Shown: one piece after another, positions 60,901 through 64,000 of the stretch
Numbering within the stretch: position 1 is the stretch's first letter
Layout of the letters: every line of letters starts with the position of its first letter
Source of the DNA: Anadara kagoshimensis
Taxonomy: Eukaryota > Mollusca > Bivalvia > Arcoida > Arcidae
NCBI GenBank assembly: GCA_021292105.1
Contig: CM037874.1
Span: 29,247,300 to 29,311,299 of the forward strand
Reading direction: 5' to 3'
DNA length: 64,000 nt
Notes under the pieces: generated by a model
Databases searched by the model: none
What the model was told of the DNA's origin: nothing
What the model saw: only the letters and a program-made list of their open reading frames with translations
Program-made: the position numbers and the translations under genes

Positions 60901-62090
60901 TTATCTTCAAAACTATAAACTTTTTGTATAGACATGTATATTGGAATGTTCTTGGTTTTGATGTAACGATCATTTTGATATATAGATTTAGGTCATTGGT
61001 TCAAAGGTCAAGGTCACAGATACGAAAGAATACTGAAATGGTTCAATATCTTTAAAACTATAAGCTTTTTGTATAGGCATGTATATTTGAATGTTGTAGG
61101 TATTGATGCAACGATCATTTTGATGTATAGAAAAAGGTCATGGGTACAAAGGTCAAGGTCACAGTTGCAAAACAATACCAAAATCGTTAATTATCTTGAA
61201 AACTATAAACTTTTTGTATATTAGAATATTGTAAGTATTAATACAACGATCTTTTTGATGTATAGAAAAAGGCCATGGGTCCAAAGGTCAAGGTCACGGT
61301 TGCAAAACAATACCAAAAAGATTCATTATCTGGATAACTATGAACTTTTTGTATAGGCATGTATATTAGAATATTGTTGGTATTGATGCAATCATCATTT
61401 TGATATATAGATTATGGTCATTGGTTCGAAGGTCAAGGTCACAGATGCGAGTAGCAAGTTTCATAAATATCTAAATATCCACATCAGAGTTATTGCTCCT
61501 TAAATGTAGTATTTATTGTGTTTTTGTGCTGTTAACAGCCCAGGTGAGCGGTACAGGCCCTATTGGGCCTCTTGTCTTATACAGTATTTGTCTTATTTAA
61601 AAATGAGTATAAAGTCCAAGCTTTGAAGTGAATGATGCTTTCTGTCTTAAGAAAGACACCAGAAGTATTATTTACATCTAATGAGAGATAGATACATGTA
61701 AATATCAAATGTTGATACGTTAATTAATTACTTTTAAGTCATTTTATAGAGTACAGAAATGCTTGAATGCAATACTGTCCATGTGTGTCCAACAAGTATT
61801 CAAGTATTCTGATGTACAGAGGGGGGGGGGGGGGGTATAACCAGAAAATTTTATTATTCATTTGAGATACACTATTCCTATGACAGATTGTGTCTTATGT
61901 ACTAGATGTTTAGGAGATATACACTGTTCTTATGACAGATTTTGTTTAGACATACTTGTCCATTTATGCTTTTTCTCTTTGTAGGCATTAAAAGTAACCA
62001 TGACAAAACATCCCTCAAGTTTTAAACTGGAAGGTGATCTAAAGTTAAAAAATGACAAAGTATTAGATAAAGCAGTGTCCTTATATGATG
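54927..62090 (+). CDS. ASPDH: aspartate dehydrogenase domain-containing protein, first five exons; 3' part lies beyond the window
   Basis: Exons 54927-54975, 56405-56540, 57516-57600, 58888-59031 and 61985-62090 join in phase to ~173 residues, ending in a split codon before GTAAGCC. The N-terminus 'VGVVGYGHLGKYL' carries the Rossmann GxGxxG NAD(P)-binding loop. Then come 'LELVFVWNRSPQALTGNV', 'DLIVEVAHPTI', 'IGSPTALSD', 'SGAFWGGEDIKKM' and 'LKVTMTKHPSSFKLEG', each aligned with the animal ASPDH family (human ~283 residues). The family combines a homoserine/aspartate dehydrogenase-type NAD-binding domain with a DUF108 catalytic domain. Bacterial relatives convert L-aspartate to iminoaspartate with NAD(P), while the animal role is unsettled. 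The C-terminal catalytic part with the expected 'NxNTMA' motif is not found up to 64000. The ATG at 54927 is 93 bases from the end of the 7.5 kb element. Confidence 0.92.
55340..56338 (+). repeat. 41 bp minisatellite, ~15 units, interrupted by an insertion
   Basis: The unit is 'cttgatgattcaccatggactagctattccatgatctctca', with variable middle words (tttacc/ttcacc, agctatt/agccatt, tctctca/tccctca). It occupies 55340-55834 and resumes at 56235-56338. Each unit contains the palindrome CCATGG. Intron 1 of ASPDH. Confidence 0.9.
55835..56234. mobile_element. 400 bp MITE inserted in the minisatellite
   Basis: Starts CAGGGTTTGCAGAGTC and ends GTATGAACCCTG (7 bp inverted termini CAGGGTT). TTCAC stands on both sides (55830-55834 and 56235-56239). 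The inside is built of 'agtccttgaaaagtcct' words. The minisatellite phrase 'gattcaccatgg' is restored exactly when the insert and one TTCAC are removed. Confidence 0.8.
57738..57900 (-). repeat. interspersed repeat (family E), minus strand
   Basis: Reverse complement of the family E text ('gaggctgggtgctccagaagtgtaagcacgtcc'). A second decayed copy lies at ~58150-58310 ('tgaatttcaaccaggaaagtctgaccagttgctccaa'). Confidence 0.6.
58405..58560 (+). repeat. SINE-like repeat (family D) fragment
   Basis: Contains 'gcactcctgttttctctatcccagaactgaccacctcaatatgagtgt' and 'acagggatgttattgtggcatgtaaaacccc', the family D 3' body. A similar 3' fragment follows at ~58630-58740. Confidence 0.45.
59653..61576 (-). 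mobile_element. mollusc-type repeat element with inverted ends and an internal satellite
   Basis: The left end AGCTCACCTGGCCAAAGGCC is matched by GCCCAGGTGAGC at 61538-61549, followed by 'ggtacaggccctattgggcctcttgtc'. In minus orientation it opens 'gacaagaggcccaatagggcc..gctcacctggg', which I recall as a frequent mollusc repeat start. A short (GTGC)n stands at ~59698-59719. No transposase seen. Intron 4 of ASPDH. Confidence 0.7.
60110..61455 (+). repeat. ~145 bp tandem array, nine units
   Basis: Anchor word AAAGGTCAAGGTCAC occurs near 60280, 60424, 60570, 60715, 60860, 61003, 61149, 61282 and 61430, spaced ~133-148 bases. Each unit continues with 'aactataaactttttgtataggcatgtatatt.gaatgttgt.ggtattgat..aacgatcattttgat.tatag'. 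Two unit types, 'gatgcgaaagaatactgaaatggttc' and 'gtagcaaaacaatac.aaa..gttaatt', partly alternate. Confidence 0.85.
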
Positions 62091-62150
62091 GTAAGCCATA
62101 TTATATTTACAGATTGACATTTCTAAGTAAAATACTCCAGATGACACTGA

Positions 62151-62478
62151 ACCACTGCAGTAGCTCAGTTGGTAGAGTGCTCGCTCCGTAAGTGGGTAAA
62201 TGGAAGGTTATGGGTTCAAACCTGGAACAGGTCTGACCCAAGACTTTAAAGTTGGTAGTGACTGTTCTTTCGCTAAGCACTCTGTATTACAAAATGAAAG
62301 TCATGTTCTTTCGGACTTGAACTTAAAACAAACAAGGTCCCTTGTTACGGTAGGCGTAGCACAATAAAGAAACCTGCTGTATAATGCCATCAGTGCAAAG
62401 TACAGTAAAAATTTCTTCATTTTCTCCTATAGCTGGTGGTGTCTTGATATAAGTAAAATATTCTTGACTAGATAATGG
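62151..62478 (+). repeat. tRNA-derived SINE (family B), plus strand
   Basis: Head 'ACCACTGCAGTAGCTCAGTT' with 'GGTAGAGTGCTCGCTCCG', B box GGGTTCAAACC, then 'aggtctgacccaagact', 'gtgactgttctttcgctaagcactctgtattac'. Tail 'gtcttgatataagtaaaatattcttgact'. It begins 60 bases after the ASPDH exon 5 donor. Confidence 0.8.
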
Positions 62479-63130
62479 AATTAAGGAATTTGCAACAGAA
62501 AAACATGCACAATAAAACCTGTATATAAAGATCACCCACAGGGCCTAAGAAATATGGATTTTGTCAACAAGTGATCTTTATATAAAGGTTCTGTTTGGTT
62601 GAAATATGAAGCAAACACTGATATAAATTTACAGGTGGTCTTTATTTAAGAGATGGATACTGAATATAAATCATTGGTTGGTTTGAACAGGTAGGGGATA
62701 TGATAAAATGAAATCTTGTGAGGTGGTACAAATAATTTTGTAGGATTTCAATCATCCGAAACCAAAATGCTTGCATTTAAAATTGATGTGGCAGTTAACA
62801 TTTTACATTTAAATCATGTCCTCAAACTGGTCAAAATTTTATGAAACTTAGTAGTTATTATGGTTTAAAAATGTCTTGCTCATTCTATATAAAGGGGTTT
62901 TGTAAAATTATGTGTGAAAACAAACTTAATACAGTCAAACTTGTCAGTTGTTAAAGCAGGTCTTATATTATACACATTAAATGTTTTTACATTGTTAATT
63001 ATACACCACCACCACCCCCACCCCCCACCCCCCACCACCCCTTTGAAGAAGAAGGGGGTATACTGGTTTAGCTCTGTCCTTTCGTTCGTCCGAAACAAAA
63101 GATTTTCAGAAAAATTTTCTCAGCAACCAT

Positions 63131-63215
63131 GTAAGGCGAAGTGGGCGATAACTTCGCCCTATGTCCAAAAACTTCGCCCTCGAACGTTGTAAAAGCGAAG
63201 TTCACTTCGCCTTAC
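63131..63215. repeat. short foldback element
   Basis: GTAAGGCGAAGTGGGCG at the left is matched by the reverse complement of 'cgaagttcacttcgccttac' at the right. The core repeats 'acttcgccct' twice. Confidence 0.65.
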
Positions 63216-63644
63216 ATTTTTTTCAAAGTTCAGTCACCCCCGCGAGGAACCCCTTACCTCTCTATAGTAAGGTCTAGTAGTATTAGCTGCCATCTTGGAA
63301 GCATGTATACATTGAAGCATGGATATCGATGCCTATACACACAGGTGTTATTCACTAATTACGGATTAATAATGAGTGATTATACAGGTGTTAACGGATA
63401 ATTACTTCACAATCATCATCATAGGGGATTAGCAGACGTATGAAAACAATTTGATCGGCACTCGAGACAGATTAAAGACTTTTGTTTAAACCGGCGGAAG
63501 TTTTGATTTTGTACCACAGTCCGATGTTAGTTATGACAGTAGATGTGTTTTCCCAGTGCAAGTCGAAAAAATCTTTTAATGTTGAATTTGTGAATTTATA
63601 AATAAACATAGTGTTTTAGTTGAATAAAGATTTCAAAGGGTACT

Positions 63645-63986
63645 GTGTATACTTTTTACCGAAGACCTAAAAATGCAAAGACAACTTCGATATCTTTTCA
63701 AGTTCCGATTTGTTTTTTCAATAAACATTTAAATATTGCGATTGGAAAATGTATCGTCATTCGATCCTCTACACATGGGGAATCTTTGACGTCTTTTGCC
63801 ATTTTTGGCATGTCTTTAAATTCTTGGTTGGGCATTTTGCCCAAAGTTAGTAAAAAACGTAAAAACGACAAAGATGTTGAAAATACTCCACCTAAAAAGT
63901 TTACCAAAAACTTTTCCCAAAATTCGTATGATTGGTACAAACCTGACGACTCAGGTGTTTGGCATTGTATTTTATATCATGCCTGA
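63645..63986 (+). other. 113-codon open frame, possible zinc-finger-type fragment
   Basis: I do not recognise it firmly. The C-terminal part reads 'SKKRKNDKDVENTPPKKFTK' then 'NFSQNSYDWYKPDDSGVWHC' and 'ILYHA'. This is the shape of the N-terminal basic segment plus 'W..Y/WL....GxxxCxxC' start of TTF/BED-like zinc fingers in hAT-related proteins. The second cysteine is absent and a stop follows, so it would be a broken copy at best. The ATG-like start is not conserved. Confidence 0.2.
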
Positions 63987-64000
63987 CATACAGTGTCCTG

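Larger units (their letters stand above)
62479..64000. other. ASPDH intron 5, no further exon found
   Basis: Contains TIR-like 'aaaacctgtatataaagatc', a polypurine/polypyrimidine stretch at 63005-63060 ('caccaccacccccacccc') and a foldback at 63131-63215. No exon encoding the ASPDH C-terminus is present. Confidence 0.5.

Overview
The window looks like nuclear DNA from a mollusc, most likely a bivalve. It is AT-rich. Its genes are animal genes split into short exons by GT-AG introns. The introns and intergenic DNA are crowded with tRNA-derived SINEs, foldback and MITE-type DNA elements, minisatellites and one decayed LINE. One repeat carries termini of the type 'AGCTCACCTGG ... GGCCTCTTGTC', which I recall as common in mollusc genomes. 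The phylum call rests on that repeat style and is an inference. The four gene identities rest on recognisable protein sequence.

Layout. (1) 129-6840, plus strand: the last five coding exons of TRAPPC11, a TRAPP vesicle-tethering subunit. Its first visible intron holds a ~0.9 kb degenerate GAT array. (2) 6841-16090: intergenic repeats, dominated by a ~4.9 kb long-inverted-repeat element (10143-15009) whose core holds a broken reverse transcriptase. (3) 16100-29852, plus strand: TCHP (trichoplein), complete. It has 14 coding exons encoding 498 residues, a likely non-coding first exon and an NRF-1/ETS-type promoter. Its introns hold at least ten repeat insertions. (4) 29853-33900: convergent intergenic DNA with foldback elements, SINEs and a tandem duplication. 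(5) 46670-36604, minus strand: GGNBP2 (gametogenetin-binding protein 2), 12 coding exons, with an apparent frameshift in the eighth. (6) 47328-54833: a 7.5 kb terminal-inverted-repeat element flanked by an exact 9 bp direct repeat. It is built largely of ~205 bp tandem subrepeats and has no visible transposase. (7) 54927-62090 and beyond, plus strand: the first five exons of ASPDH (aspartate dehydrogenase domain protein). It is interrupted by a 41 bp minisatellite, a 400 bp MITE and a mollusc-type element with ~145 bp tandem units. The remaining exons lie beyond the window.

The four genes have unrelated jobs: ER/Golgi trafficking, centriole and keratin biology, a nuclear zinc-binding-type protein, and NAD-dependent metabolism. 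There is no sign that they work together. GGNBP2 and ASPDH are divergent, and the 7.5 kb element sits between them, 93 bp upstream of the ASPDH start codon. Without it the two start codons would be about 0.75 kb apart, so the insertion appears to have split a compact bidirectional promoter. Splice coordinates were worked out by hand from reading phase, GT/AG sites and remembered family sequence. They were not computed.
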